Positions 10,416 to 19,361 of a stretch of DNA of 64,000 nt are shown here, piece after piece. The notes below the pieces were generated by a model. That model was not told where the DNA came from. It did not search any database and saw only the letters and a program-made list of their open reading frames with translations. Made by a program: the position numbers and the translations under genes. Source of the stretch: Thermomonas paludicola (GTDB lineage: Bacteria > Pseudomonadota > Gammaproteobacteria > Xanthomonadales > Xanthomonadaceae); contig NZ_CP093311.1 in the NCBI RefSeq assembly GCF_024498955.1, forward strand, positions 310,001 to 374,000. The letters run 5' to 3'. Position 1 is the first letter of the stretch, and every line of letters begins with the position of its first letter.

Positions 10416-10871
10416 ATGTGCAGGCCGGCGCGCGGCTTCTCGCTGCTGGAAATGCTGCTGGTGCTGGTCTTGATCGCGGCGGCCAGCGTGATGGCGATGG
10501 CGGCGTTCGGCGGCGGCATGCGCGGCATGCGCCTGCATGCGGCGGCGAAGGAGGTTGCTGCGCAGCTGCGCTTCACCCGTGCGGTGGCGATCGCCAGCGG
10601 CACGCCGCAGGAGTTCGTGATCGAGCCGCACGCCCGCACGTGGACGGCGGCGAAAGGCCGGCATGGCCGCTTGCCGGACACCGGGGAGGTCATCTTCACC
10701 GGCGCCCGCGAGGTGCAGCCGCAGGCTGGCAAGGGGGCCGTGCGCTTCTTCCCGGATGGTGCGGCCACCGGCGGCCGGTTGCGGCTGCTGGCCAATGGCG
10801 GCGGCTGGGACGTCGATGTGGCCTGGCTGACCGGGGAAGTGCGGCTGCATCGGGTGCAGGGCCAGCCATGA
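10416..10871 (+). CDS. xpsH: Minor pseudopilin XpsH (GspH)
   Basis: 151-residue minor pseudopilin with a very short leader (MCRPARG) and the type III signal FSLLEMLLVLVLIAAASVM, cleaved between G and F by PilD. The rest is a small globular domain typical of GspH, with AAKEVAAQLRFTRAVAIASGTPQEF and a later FFPDGAATGGRL strand region. GspH is thought to sit near the pseudopilus tip and link it to the shaft. It follows xpsG by 18 nt, and its TGA overlaps the xpsI start codon (ATGA at 10868). Confidence 0.92.
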   Translation: MCRPARGFSLLEMLLVLVLIAAASVMAMAAFGGGMRGMRLHAAAKEVAAQLRFTRAVAIASGTPQEFVIEPHARTWTAAKGRHGRLPDTGEVIFTGAREVQPQAGKGAVRFFPDGAATGGRLRLLANGGGWDVDVAWLTGEVRLHRVQGQP

Positions 10872-11383
10872 GCAGGCGCGCGGCCACCGGCGGCGTCCCG
10901 GCCAGCGGACGCGGCACACGGATGCGCCGCCGCACGCGCGGCAGCGCCGCCAACGCCGGCGGTTTCACCCTGATCGAGATCATCGTGGCGTTTGCCATCC
11001 TCGCGCTGGGCATGACCTTGCTGCTGGGCACCCTGTCCGGTGCCAGCCGGCAGCTGCGGCAGGCGGGCGATGCGGGCCGCGCCGCGCTGCTTGCACAGTC
11101 GCTGCTGGACGAGCACGACCCGTTGTTGCAGCAGCCCGCGCAGTGGCAGGGAACGTTGGAAGACGGCCGTTATCGCTGGCGGTTGGACGTGACGCCCTGG
11201 CGCGAACCACGCGCGCCGTCGCAGGCGCAGGATCCGCAAGGCGTGGACGACCCGTTCGCCGCGCGCCTGCTGCACGTGCAGCTTCTGCTGCAGTGGGGCG
11301 AAGGCGGGCCGCAGCAGCGCCTGCGGGTTTCGACGCTGCGCCTGCGCTTGCCGGTACCGCCACCGTCCGGGGCTGCCCCGTGA
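10868..11383 (+). CDS. xpsI: Minor pseudopilin XpsI (GspI)
   Basis: 171 residues from the ATG at 10868, which overlaps the xpsH stop by 4 nt. The type III signal GG-FTLIEIIVAFAILALGMTL is at about residues 32-52, so the leader is long (about 32 residues, rich in Arg and Gly); an internal ATG at 10922 would give a more usual leader of about 14 residues and could be the real start. The globular part contains LLAQSLLDEHDPLL and YRWRLDVTPW, the latter close to the YRW pattern found in GspI proteins. GspI is expected to form the tip complex with XpsJ and XpsK. Confidence 0.9.
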   Translation: MSRRAATGGVPASGRGTRMRRRTRGSAANAGGFTLIEIIVAFAILALGMTLLLGTLSGASRQLRQAGDAGRAALLAQSLLDEHDPLLQQPAQWQGTLEDGRYRWRLDVTPWREPRAPSQAQDPQGVDDPFAARLLHVQLLLQWGEGGPQQRLRVSTLRLRLPVPPPSGAAP

Positions 11384-12018
11384 ACCGCCGCGCCGCCGGC
11401 TTCACCCTGCTGGAAGTGCTGCTGGCAGTGACCTTGCTGGCCGCCGCGCTGGCGCTGGGATTCGGCATCCTGCGCGCCGCCGTTGCCACCAGCGAGCGCG
11501 GTGAACAGATGGCGCGGCGCAACGAGCAGATGCGCGCGGTGTCCGACTTCCTGCGGCGGCGCATTGGCGGCGCGCAGGGCATCGTGTTTGCATTCGACCC
11601 GCAATCGGGGCGTTCGTTGCGCTTTGCGGGCGATGCACGTTCGATGCGCTTTGTCGCCGACCTGCCCGATTACCTCGGGCGCGGTGGTCCGCACCTGCAC
11701 GAATTGCAGGTGCGGACCATCGGGACAAGCGTTCGGCTCGACGTGGATTTCCAGCTGGTGCAGGGTGGCGAGGCATTGCCGGCGGCAACCCCGCCTGAAC
11801 CGCTGGCAACGGGGCTGGCGCGCGTGGACTTCGCGTACAGGACGCTGGACGAGCGCGGAGCGATGGGCGAATGGCGGCCCGAGTGGGGCGCGCCCGACAC
11901 CCTGCCGCTGCAGGTGCGGGTGCGCATTGCCGATGCGCAGGGCGCGTGGCCGGACATGGTGGTGGGCCTGCCGGTGGCCTCCGGCGTGCCGGCGTTGGCG
12001 GGGAGCAGGGCGGAATGA
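11380..12018 (+). CDS. xpsJ: Minor pseudopilin XpsJ (GspJ)
   Basis: 212-residue minor pseudopilin starting with GTG at 11380 (GTGA overlap with the xpsI stop). Leader VNRRAAG and type III signal FTLLEVLLAVTLLAAALALGF, cleaved after G. The mature domain has RNEQMRAVSDFLRRRIGGAQ and a C-terminal LPLQVRVRI strand, typical of GspJ. The frame runs open for a further 79 codons upstream in the shadow of xpsI; the GTG start is preferred because it places the pseudopilin signal at the N-terminus and gives the coupling overlap seen in the rest of the operon. It is predicted to be part of the I-J-K pseudopilus tip. Confidence 0.92.
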   Translation: MNRRAAGFTLLEVLLAVTLLAAALALGFGILRAAVATSERGEQMARRNEQMRAVSDFLRRRIGGAQGIVFAFDPQSGRSLRFAGDARSMRFVADLPDYLGRGGPHLHELQVRTIGTSVRLDVDFQLVQGGEALPAATPPEPLATGLARVDFAYRTLDERGAMGEWRPEWGAPDTLPLQVRVRIADAQGAWPDMVVGLPVASGVPALAGSRAE

Positions 12019-12842
12019 GGGCCTCGCGAGGCGCTGCGCTGCTGCTGGTGTTGTGGCTGGTGCTGCTGCTCAGCGGGCTGGTTGCCGGCTATGCGCTGAC
12101 GGCGCGGGTCGAGTCATTGCAGGGCAACGGCGCGGCGCGCGCGCTGGTGGCGCGCGAAGCAGCGCGGGCCGGCGTCGAGTACGCGACGTCACGCCTGCTG
12201 GCGGCAGATCCGGCACGGCGCTGGGCGGTGGATGGCCGCCCTTACCGGTTCGATCTCGACGGCACGCCGGTGCAGGTCTCGTTGCGCGATGAGGCCGCGA
12301 AGATCGATCTCAACCAGGCGTCCGACGTGCTGCTGCGTGATTTTTTCGTGGTGCTGGGCGAGCCGCGCGATGCCGCCGGCCGCCTGGCTGCCGCGATTGT
12401 GGATTGGCGCGACCCCGATCACCTGGGGCAGCCGGCAGGCAGCGCCGAGGACGCCGACTATGCGGCGGCCGGGCTGGCGTGGGGGGCCAAGGATGCGCCG
12501 TTCGAAACCGTCGCCGAGCTGGAACAGGTGCTGGGCATGCGCCCGGCGCTGTATGCGCGCGCGGCCGAGCATTTGACCGTGTATTCGGGGCGGGCGGCGC
12601 CGGACGCGGAGTTCGCCGATGGGGTGGTGCGCGCCGCGATGGGGCTGCCGGAAAAAACCGGGCCGATCGCGCCGGATGCGCCTGCGTTGTCGGGCAGCGG
12701 CACGTATAGTATCGACAGCCGTGCCCGACTCACCGATGGGCGCAGCGCGCGACTTTCGGTGGTTCTGCGATTGGGGAGCAGTGGTTTGCCGGGTTCGACC
12801 TATACGACGCTGTGCTGGCAGGCGGATGGAGCTGCGAAATGA
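12015..12842 (+). CDS. xpsK: Minor pseudopilin XpsK (GspK)
   Basis: 275 residues, ATGA overlap with xpsJ. Leader MRASRG followed by AALLLVLWLVLLLSGLVAGYAL; as usual for GspK the signal lacks the Glu at +5. The large C-terminal domain shows DEAAKIDLNQASDVLLRDFF (helix-hairpin-helix-like region), LAAAIVDWRDPD and PFETVAELEQVLGM, all standard for GspK. It is expected to cap the pseudopilus and bind XpsI and XpsJ. Its TGA overlaps the xpsL start at 12839. The last strand (TYSIDSRARL) matches the family end. Confidence 0.93.
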   Translation: MRASRGAALLLVLWLVLLLSGLVAGYALTARVESLQGNGAARALVAREAARAGVEYATSRLLAADPARRWAVDGRPYRFDLDGTPVQVSLRDEAAKIDLNQASDVLLRDFFVVLGEPRDAAGRLAAAIVDWRDPDHLGQPAGSAEDADYAAAGLAWGAKDAPFETVAELEQVLGMRPALYARAAEHLTVYSGRAAPDAEFADGVVRAAMGLPEKTGPIAPDAPALSGSGTYSIDSRARLTDGRSARLSVVLRLGSSGLPGSTYTTLCWQADGAAK

Positions 12843-13978
12843 GCGCGGCCGTCACGCCCGCGAGCATGCTTGACCGCTCGGGTTCCGGCCTGCGCGGTTT
12901 TCTTGCGTGGTGGGGCCGCGGCTTGGCCGCCTGCCTGCCGCCGCGTCTGCGCCCGTTGCTGGCGACCGCCGGCGACCGCCTGCTGCTGCAGATCCACGGC
13001 GAAGAGCTGCACCTGCAGCACCGCCACGACGGTCGCCGGCGCGAACTTGCCAGTCTTCCGCTGCCGCTGCCCGCAGCGGAGGATTCGCTGGGCAGGGTGT
13101 TGCGCGAGAAAGCACGGGAACTGCCGCGCTGGCTGTTGATGCCGGCCAGTCTGGGCCTGCGTCGCAACCTGCTGCTGCCGGCCGCAGCGGGAGAGCGCCT
13201 GCGCGAGGTGCTGACCTTCGAAATCGAGAGGCAGACGCCGTTTGCCGTTGCAGACGTGCTGTACGACGGGCATGTGCTGGACGTGCGCGAGGATGGCCAG
13301 CTGCTGGTTGAACTGGTGGTGCTGCCGCGCCGCCAGCTGGACGCGATCGATGCCCGCCTGGGTGGGCAGGCCGCGCGGCTTGCCGGGCTGGATGTCGTCG
13401 ATGTGGACGGACAGGCGCTTGGGGTCAACCTGCTGCCACCCGCGCAGCGGCATGCGCCCCGTGATCCGTGGCGTCGCTGGAATCTGGCGCTGCTGGCGGT
13501 CGCGCTGCTGGCGCTGTTCGCCGGCATGGCGCAGCTGCTGGACAACCGCAGCGCCGCTGCCACGTCCCTGCAGGCAGGAATGAGCGCGCGCGAGGTGCAG
13601 GCGCGCGCCATCAACCTGCAGCGCCAGCGCCTGGTGGACGCGGTGGAGGGCGGGGCTTACCTGCGGGAACAGCGCAACGGCCGGGCCTCCAGCGTGGAAG
13701 TCATGGATGCGCTGGCGCAGCGGCTGCCGGAGGGCACCTACCTTGAGAAACTGGCCATCGATGGCGACCAGTTGACCTTGATCGGCCTGTCCAATCAGGC
13801 TGCGGCCCTGGTGGGCAAGCTGGAAGGCGCGCCGCAGTGGGCCTCGCCGGCGCTGAGTGGTGCCTTGCAGCAGGACCCGCGCACGCGCATGGATCGCTTC
13901 ACCCTGGTGGCGCAGCTGGTGCATGCAGGTCGCGCCAATGCCGCGCCTGCGAGCGGGCAGCAGGAGCCGGGCCGATGA
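12839..13978 (+). CDS. xpsL: Type II secretion protein XpsL (GspL)
   Basis: 379 residues, ATGA overlap with xpsK; an in-frame ATG at 12812 would lie further inside xpsK. The N-terminal cytoplasmic domain (to about 205) is PilM/GspL-like and recruits the XpsE ATPase. One transmembrane helix follows (NLALLAVALLALFAGMAQLL, about 220-240), then a periplasmic domain with a helix (REVQARAINLQRQRLVDA) and a ferredoxin-like part (EVMDALAQRLPEGTYLEKLAI) of PilN type. It is shorter than Pseudomonas or Vibrio GspL, in line with the compact Xanthomonas form. Overlaps xpsM by 4 nt. Confidence 0.88.
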   Translation: MSAAVTPASMLDRSGSGLRGFLAWWGRGLAACLPPRLRPLLATAGDRLLLQIHGEELHLQHRHDGRRRELASLPLPLPAAEDSLGRVLREKARELPRWLLMPASLGLRRNLLLPAAAGERLREVLTFEIERQTPFAVADVLYDGHVLDVREDGQLLVELVVLPRRQLDAIDARLGGQAARLAGLDVVDVDGQALGVNLLPPAQRHAPRDPWRRWNLALLAVALLALFAGMAQLLDNRSAAATSLQAGMSAREVQARAINLQRQRLVDAVEGGAYLREQRNGRASSVEVMDALAQRLPEGTYLEKLAIDGDQLTLIGLSNQAAALVGKLEGAPQWASPALSGALQQDPRTRMDRFTLVAQLVHAGRANAAPASGQQEPGR

Positions 13979-14583
13979 TCCGCGCGGAGCGCGACCGCTG
14001 GCTGGCGCTGGCCTTGCTGCTGGCCGTGCTGGGCTTGGTTTGCGTGCTGCTGGTGCGGCCGCTGTTCGGCCTGCCGCTGCAACAGGCCGAAGCCCGCATC
14101 GATGACCTGCAGCAGCGTGATGCCCGCCTGCGCAGTCTGATGGCGCAGCGCCCGCAAATCGAACGACGGCTGGCGGAGTTGGATGCACGCGGCGGTGGCC
14201 CGGATTTCCTGGTCGAACCGACTGCCGAATTGGCGACGGCGGCGCTGATCCAGCAGCTGGAGACCGTGGTGGCCGACGCCAGTCCCGGCAGTCGTGGCTG
14301 CGCGCTGGTCAACCGCACCCCGCTGAGCGACGTCAACCAGGCTGGCCGCTTCCGCCGGGTCGCCGTGCAGGTGCGCCTGCGCTGCGGCAATGGCGAAACC
14401 CTGGCGGTGCTGCATGCGCTGGAATCGGCGCGGCCGTACCTGTTCGTGGACGCGCTGGGCATTACCGCGCAACGCTATTTCGCGGTTCCCGGCAGCGCCC
14501 AGCCGCAGGAAGGCGGGCTGGATGTGAGTTTCAACCTGTACGGGTATCTGCGTCCCTCGGCGGGAGGTCCACGTGGTCGCTGA
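13975..14583 (+). CDS. xpsM: Type II secretion protein XpsM (GspM)
   Basis: 202-residue bitopic protein. A short basic N-terminus (MIRAERDRW) precedes one membrane helix (LALALLLAVLGLVCVLLV). A coiled-coil stretch follows (QQAEARIDDLQQRDARLRSLMAQRPQIERRLAEL, about 37-70) and then a ferredoxin-like periplasmic domain. GspM binds GspL and stabilises the E-L-M inner-membrane assembly. Family assignment rests on this architecture and on its position between xpsL and xpsN more than on strong motifs, since GspM is poorly conserved. ATGA overlap with xpsL, 11-nt overlap with xpsN. Confidence 0.86.
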   Translation: MIRAERDRWLALALLLAVLGLVCVLLVRPLFGLPLQQAEARIDDLQQRDARLRSLMAQRPQIERRLAELDARGGGPDFLVEPTAELATAALIQQLETVVADASPGSRGCALVNRTPLSDVNQAGRFRRVAVQVRLRCGNGETLAVLHALESARPYLFVDALGITAQRYFAVPGSAQPQEGGLDVSFNLYGYLRPSAGGPRGR

Positions 14584-15334
14584 ACGTGGCGGAATGCAGC
14601 GGTTCCTGCGCGCCGGCGCGCTGACGTGGCTGCTGGCCACCGTGTGCGGCTGGGCGCTGCTGCTGTGGTTGGCTGCCCTGCTGGGCATGGGCGCGCGCGT
14701 GGAAACGGCGCCGCCGTCGCCGGCAGCGGCATTGCCACCGCCCGCGCCGCGCACGCCTGATCGCATCGGGCCGCTTGCGCAATATGCCGAAGCCGCCACG
14801 CGCCCCTTGTTCACCCAGGATCGCCGCCCGCGCGCGTTCGTGGCCACCGGCCCCGACGAAGACGGCGCTGGGGCGAGCAGCGCCTCGCTGGATTTCCTGC
14901 TGACCGGCGTGCTGATCAGTCCGCAGGTGCGATTGGCGATCCTGCAGCCCAGTGCCGGCGGCGAGTCGCAGCGCGTGCGCGAGGGCACCGCGCCGGAAGG
15001 CGCTGCAGGCTGGCGACTGCTTGAGGTGCAGCCGCGCCGCGCGATCTTCGAGAGTGCCGGCGGGCAGATGACGCTGGAATTGCGCACCTTCGGTGCCGCA
15101 GCGGCGCCACCGCCTGAACGGCGCGACGCTGCCCCCGCCGCCGCCGCATCGGACGCGGCGAATGCAGCGGCGGATGCAGCGCAGGCTGCCACTGACGCAG
15201 CCGCAGCGGAGCAGCCGGTGGATCTGGACGATATCCGCCGCCGCATCGAGGCGCGGCGCGCACAGCTGCAGCAACCCCCGAATTCAAACACTGGCAGCCT
15301 GCCCACGCGGCCGCTGTCCGGCCCCGCACGATGA
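14573..15334 (+). CDS. xpsN: Type II secretion protein XpsN (GspN/GspC-like)
   Basis: 253 residues from a GTG at 14573; an in-frame ATG at 14594 (MQRFLRAG) is the alternative start. One N-terminal membrane helix (ALTWLLATVCGWALLLWLAALL), then a proline-rich stretch and an HR-like domain (about 95-175) with SLDFLLTGVLISPQVRLAIL. This layout resembles GspC or PilP. The C-terminal third is an Ala-rich low-complexity segment ending in a charged helix (DLDDIRRRIEARRAQL). In Xanthomonas, XpsN takes the place of GspC and links XpsL/M to the XpsD secretin; no gspC-like gene is seen elsewhere in the window. Translationally coupled on both sides. Confidence 0.85.
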   Translation: MVAERGGMQRFLRAGALTWLLATVCGWALLLWLAALLGMGARVETAPPSPAAALPPPAPRTPDRIGPLAQYAEAATRPLFTQDRRPRAFVATGPDEDGAGASSASLDFLLTGVLISPQVRLAILQPSAGGESQRVREGTAPEGAAGWRLLEVQPRRAIFESAGGQMTLELRTFGAAAAPPPERRDAAPAAAASDAANAAADAAQAATDAAAAEQPVDLDDIRRRIEARRAQLQQPPNSNTGSLPTRPLSGPAR

Positions 15335-17517
15335 GTACCGAAATGCATGCCATGAACTGGACGTTCCACTTTCGCGCCGTTCGCCCGCTGCTGGTCGCCC
15401 TGCTGCTGGGCGTGCTGGCGGCTTGCGCCAGTGCGCCACAGCCGCAGCTGCACCGGGCCGGGCAAGTGGGCGCAGCGCCCGAGGCGCAGGCGGGCAGCGG
15501 CGATCTTCGCAAGGACGTGCTGCAGGAGCTGGGCAACGAAGCGCCGCAGCCGGTGATCCGGCGTGGAAGCGGGGTGCAGATCAACCAGGCGGTGGCCGCC
15601 ACGCCGCCGCCGTCACTGGCCAGCAGCGGGCAGGCCAGCTTCAATTTCGAAGGTGAATCCCTGCAGGCGGTGGTCAAGGCGATTCTTGGCGACATGCTGG
15701 GCCAGAACTACAGCATCGCGCCAGGCGTGCAGGGCACGGTGACGGTGGCCACGCAGAAGCCGGTGGGCGCCGCGGGTGCGCTCAGCCTGCTCGACCAGGT
15801 GCTGGCGCAAAACGGCGCACGCATGGTGTACAGCGACGGCCGCTACAACATCGTGCCGGCCGACCAGGCGCTGCAGAGTGGCGCGGTGCCGCGCACCGGC
15901 TCGCCGGCGCTGGCGCGCGGTTTCGAGTCGCGGGTGGTGACGCTGCGTTACGTGGCGGCTGCGGAAATGGAGAAGATCCTCAAGCCGTACGCGCGGCAAG
16001 GCGCCATCGTCAGCGTCGATGGCGCGCGCAACCTGCTCACCATCGCCGGCACCCGCGCCGAGCTGGAAAATTACCTGCACACCATCCAGGTGTTCGACGT
16101 GGACTGGATGGCCAGCATGTCGGTGGGCGTGTTCCCGCTGCAGTCCGGGCGCGCCAGCGACGTGGTGCAGGATCTGGAGCGGGTGTTCGGCGAGCAGGGC
16201 AAGACCCCGGTGGCCGGCATGTTCCGCTTCATGCCGCTGGAATCCACCAATGCGGTGATGGTGATCACCAGCCAGCCCGGTTATCTGGACGAAATTCGCC
16301 AGTGGATCGACCGCATCGAGGGTGGCAGCGGCGACGGTCGCCTGTTTTCCTATGAGCTGAAGTACGTCAAGGCGCGCGATCTTGCCGACCGCCTTGCCGA
16401 GGTCTTCGGCGGCAGCAGTGACGGCGGGCGGGATGCCGCGTCGCTGATGCCGGGGCTGCAGTCCAGCGACGTGCGCGATGGCGGTGACCCTGCCAGGTCC
16501 GCACAGTCGGGCACCGACACCGGCGGTCTTGGCCAGGGCGGCAGTCTGCCGCAGGCTTCATCCGGCAATGGCCGGGTCACCCTGAAAGTGGGCGGCAGCG
16601 AGGTTGGCGTCTCGGCGGTGGAAGACACCAATACGCTGCTGGTGCGCGCAGGCGCCGCGCAGTGGAGGTCGATCCGCGAGGTGATCGAGCGCCTGGACGT
16701 GATGCCGATGCAGGTGCATATCGAAGCGCAGGTGGTCAGCGTGACGCTGAAGGGCGCGCTGCAATACGGCGTGAGCTGGTTCTTCGACAATGCCGTTGCC
16801 GACAAGGGGCTACCCTTCCCCACCGGGCGCAACAGCTGGGGCAGCCATGCCGGCAGCGTCGCGCCGCAGGCCAATGGCGGCGGCAACCTGCTCAGCTGGA
16901 CCTTCATGGGCAGCAGCGCGGCGGCCATCGTGCAGGCGCTGGACAATGTCACCGACGTGCGCACCCTGTCCTCGCCGTCGGTGATGGCGCAGAACAACCG
17001 CGAGGCGGTGTTGAACGTCGGCCAGCGCATTCCGATCGCATCGGTCAGCTTCAATCCGCAGACCGGCGGCGACAACGGCACCTACAGCCAGGTGCAATAC
17101 CTGGACACCGGCATCATCCTCAAGGTGCGTCCGCGCATCACCCGCGACGGCATGGTGTTTCTGGACATCGTGCAGGAAGTCAGCAAGCCCACCGGCGTTG
17201 CGGACAAGTTCGGCAACGTGCGCATCGACACCAGCAAGGTCACCACCAGTGCAGTGGCGCCCAGTGGCGAGACCGTGGTGCTTGCAGGCCTGATCAGCGA
17301 TGGTCAGGAACGCACGTCCACCGGGATTCCTGGCCTCAGCCGGATTCCGGTGCTGGGTGGACTGTTCGGCCAGCAAGGCAACAGCAAGACCCGCGACGAG
17401 CTGGTGGTGCTGATTACGCCCACGGTGGTGCGCAATCCGTTGGAAGCACGCAACCTGACCGATGAATACGGTCGCCGCTTCCGCGCACTGGAGCCGATCT
17501 ACAAGCCGAAAAAATGA
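15331..17517 (+). CDS. xpsD: Type II secretion outer-membrane secretin XpsD (GspD)
   Basis: 728-residue secretin that forms the outer-membrane channel. The signal peptide ends in a lipobox (LAAC, about C31-C34 depending on start), so a lipoprotein is likely, as known for XpsD. The N-domains follow: N0 (SFNFEGESLQAVVKAILGD), then N1-N3 repeats with DVDWMASMSVGVFPL and DTNTLLVRA. The C-terminal secretin domain shows VRTLSSPSVMAQNN, QYLDTGIILKVRPRI and VLAGLISDG, ending in RDELVVLITPTVV. A Gly/Ser-rich loop interrupts N3 (about 365-410). ATG codons at 15331, 15343 and 15352 are all possible starts; 15331 gives the ATGA overlap with xpsN. Confidence 0.95.
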   Translation: MSTEMHAMNWTFHFRAVRPLLVALLLGVLAACASAPQPQLHRAGQVGAAPEAQAGSGDLRKDVLQELGNEAPQPVIRRGSGVQINQAVAATPPPSLASSGQASFNFEGESLQAVVKAILGDMLGQNYSIAPGVQGTVTVATQKPVGAAGALSLLDQVLAQNGARMVYSDGRYNIVPADQALQSGAVPRTGSPALARGFESRVVTLRYVAAAEMEKILKPYARQGAIVSVDGARNLLTIAGTRAELENYLHTIQVFDVDWMASMSVGVFPLQSGRASDVVQDLERVFGEQGKTPVAGMFRFMPLESTNAVMVITSQPGYLDEIRQWIDRIEGGSGDGRLFSYELKYVKARDLADRLAEVFGGSSDGGRDAASLMPGLQSSDVRDGGDPARSAQSGTDTGGLGQGGSLPQASSGNGRVTLKVGGSEVGVSAVEDTNTLLVRAGAAQWRSIREVIERLDVMPMQVHIEAQVVSVTLKGALQYGVSWFFDNAVADKGLPFPTGRNSWGSHAGSVAPQANGGGNLLSWTFMGSSAAAIVQALDNVTDVRTLSSPSVMAQNNREAVLNVGQRIPIASVSFNPQTGGDNGTYSQVQYLDTGIILKVRPRITRDGMVFLDIVQEVSKPTGVADKFGNVRIDTSKVTTSAVAPSGETVVLAGLISDGQERTSTGIPGLSRIPVLGGLFGQQGNSKTRDELVVLITPTVVRNPLEARNLTDEYGRRFRALEPIYKPKK

Positions 17518-18368
17518 GCCAGCCCGGCGCGCCGCTGCCTGTGGTGCTGGTGCCGGTTGGCGCCAACGAGGATGCGCTTGACGCGTGTCTTGCCGCGCTG
17601 GATGCCGGCACCCCTGCCGGCACGCGGGTATGGCTGGCCGACGATGCCCAGGCGGGGCCGCGCGGCCTGGCCATCATCCAGCGCTGGTTGGCGTGCACGC
17701 CGCTGCAGGCGGCGCATACGCGGCGTGCAGCAGCATTGGGCGAAGCCGCGCATCTGGATGAAGCACTACGCGGCTGCGGTGAGGCTGACGTAGCCGTGCT
17801 TGCCAGTGATGCCTGCCCGGTCCCCGGCTGGTTGGAGCAGCTTGCGGCCTGCCTGGCCGGCGATCCCGGCATCGCGACCGCCACGCCCTGGAGCAATGCC
17901 GGTGAGGTGGCGTCGTGGCCGAGGATCGGCGAAGTGGCAGCGCTCGACATCGCGGCATGGCGCCTGTCTGACGCCTGCGCCAGATTGCCGCACACCCATC
18001 CCGAGCTGCCGGCGGCAGTGGGGCATGCGGTGCTGTTGCGCGGCCGGGCGCGGGTCGAGGCCGGCGGGCTGGACGCCTCAAGCTATCGCTCCTGGTACGC
18101 AGCGCTGATTGACCTGTCACTGCGCATGGCCGGACTGGGCGGGCGCAACGTGCTGTGCGCGAATACCTTCGTCCTGCGCAATGGGGAAGGAATACCGCAG
18201 CCGGGCGACATGGATGCGCTGTCCGCGCGCTGGCCCGCCTGGCATGCGCGCATCGCCCATTGCCTGATGCACGATCCGCTGCGCGCACTGCGGCAGCGGC
18301 TGGGCAGCGAACTGGCGCAGCTGGATCGGCTGCCGCCACAGGCGGATCTGTTTGCGGACGCGTTGTGA
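17514..18368 (+). CDS. GT2-type glycosyltransferase-like protein coupled to xpsD
   Basis: 284-residue soluble protein, ATGA overlap with the xpsD stop. The first part looks like the Rossmann half of a family 2 glycosyltransferase: PVVLVPVGANEDALDACLAAL, then VWLADDAQ, and VLASDACPVPGWLEQL in the place of the usual NSD-V-PGWLE stretch, followed by TPWSNAGEVASWPR, close to the TPFSNNA-ICSYP pattern of one GT2 group. The usual N-terminal VDNGS motif is weak, so activity is uncertain. It is followed by a second glycosyltransferase with a GTGA overlap, so both appear to be expressed with the secretion operon. Acceptor unknown. Confidence 0.7.
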   Translation: MSQPGAPLPVVLVPVGANEDALDACLAALDAGTPAGTRVWLADDAQAGPRGLAIIQRWLACTPLQAAHTRRAAALGEAAHLDEALRGCGEADVAVLASDACPVPGWLEQLAACLAGDPGIATATPWSNAGEVASWPRIGEVAALDIAAWRLSDACARLPHTHPELPAAVGHAVLLRGRARVEAGGLDASSYRSWYAALIDLSLRMAGLGGRNVLCANTFVLRNGEGIPQPGDMDALSARWPAWHARIAHCLMHDPLRALRQRLGSELAQLDRLPPQADLFADAL

Positions 18369-19222
18369 ACGGCGGTGGCATCGCCGTCATCGTGGTGTCC
18401 TGCAACAGTGAGGAGACCATCGATGAATGCCTGACGCGGCTGCGCGCAGCGGCAGGCGTCAGCGAGATCCGGGTGGTGGACAACGCCTCGACGGACAGCA
18501 CGCTGGAACACGTGCAGCGGCATGCGCTGCGGGATCGGCGACTGCGCTTCATCGCCAACCCGGACAATCCGGGCTTCGCGGTGGCCTGCAACCAGGGCGC
18601 GAGGGCCAGCGACGCGCCGTGGCTGGCGTTCGTCAATCCCGACTGTTTCCTCGACACCGACAGCTTGCTGCGGTTGCTTGCACATGCCGAGCCGGCGGGG
18701 CAGGCGTTGCTGGGGGCCAATCTGGTGAATGAGGCGGGCGTGCCCGACGTTGCCGCGCGTCGGCGCGACGCCGTGTTTTCCGCGATGCTGCGACCGCCGT
18801 GGCGCACGTCGCTGGCGGTGCCGGCGGATGCTGCGCTGGCGCTGCAACGCGTCGATGCGGTGTCCGGCGCGCTGCTGCTGCTGCCGCGCGCGCTGTTCCT
18901 GCGCATCGATGGCTTCGACGAAGGGTACCGGCTGCACGTGGAAGATCTGGACCTGTGCCGCCGCGCGCGTGCGGCCGGGGCAATGGTCGCCTGCGCCAAC
19001 GATGTGCGTGTGCTGCATGTGCGCGGGGTGTCGTCGCGCTCGAGGCCGGTATTCGTCGAATGGCACAAACATCGCGGGCTGTGGCGCTATTTCCGCAAAT
19101 TCGAAGCCGCCGGTCACGGGTTTGCCGTGAGGGCCGCGGTGTTTGTGCTGATCTGGGCGCGCTGTCCCCTGGCCATCCTGCGCGCCGCCGTGGGTGCCCG
19201 TGGGGCGACAGGCGCCGAATGA
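18365..19222 (+). CDS. Family 2 glycosyltransferase (rhamnosyltransferase-like)
   Basis: 285 residues starting with GTG at 18365, overlapping the previous stop by 4 nt. Clear GT-A fold of family 2: IAVIVVSCNSEETIDECL, VVDNASTDSTLEHV, NPGFAVACNQGA, and the metal-binding NPD in FVNPDCFLDTDSLL. The acceptor-side motif is LFLRIDGFDEGYRLHVEDLDLCRRARAAG (shown here as the ED(L)D-LC-R type). This pattern is found in WbbL-like rhamnosyltransferases acting on lipopolysaccharide or exopolysaccharide. A hydrophobic stretch near the C-terminus (AVRAAVFVLIWARCPLAIL) suggests membrane association. The substrate cannot be read from sequence. Confidence 0.88.
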   Translation: MNGGGIAVIVVSCNSEETIDECLTRLRAAAGVSEIRVVDNASTDSTLEHVQRHALRDRRLRFIANPDNPGFAVACNQGARASDAPWLAFVNPDCFLDTDSLLRLLAHAEPAGQALLGANLVNEAGVPDVAARRRDAVFSAMLRPPWRTSLAVPADAALALQRVDAVSGALLLLPRALFLRIDGFDEGYRLHVEDLDLCRRARAAGAMVACANDVRVLHVRGVSSRSRPVFVEWHKHRGLWRYFRKFEAAGHGFAVRAAVFVLIWARCPLAILRAAVGARGATGAE

Positions 19223-19361
19223 GCCGGCAGGCCTGCGCAGCTGCGGGATAGCAAATGCGTCGCGGCGCGTTATGCTAGGCCTCCGGCGCCTGCATGCGTG
19301 CCAGCCGGCGCAGGCCCGGGCTTCCAGCAGGGAGCCACCACGCAACGGACGAGGAGGATGT

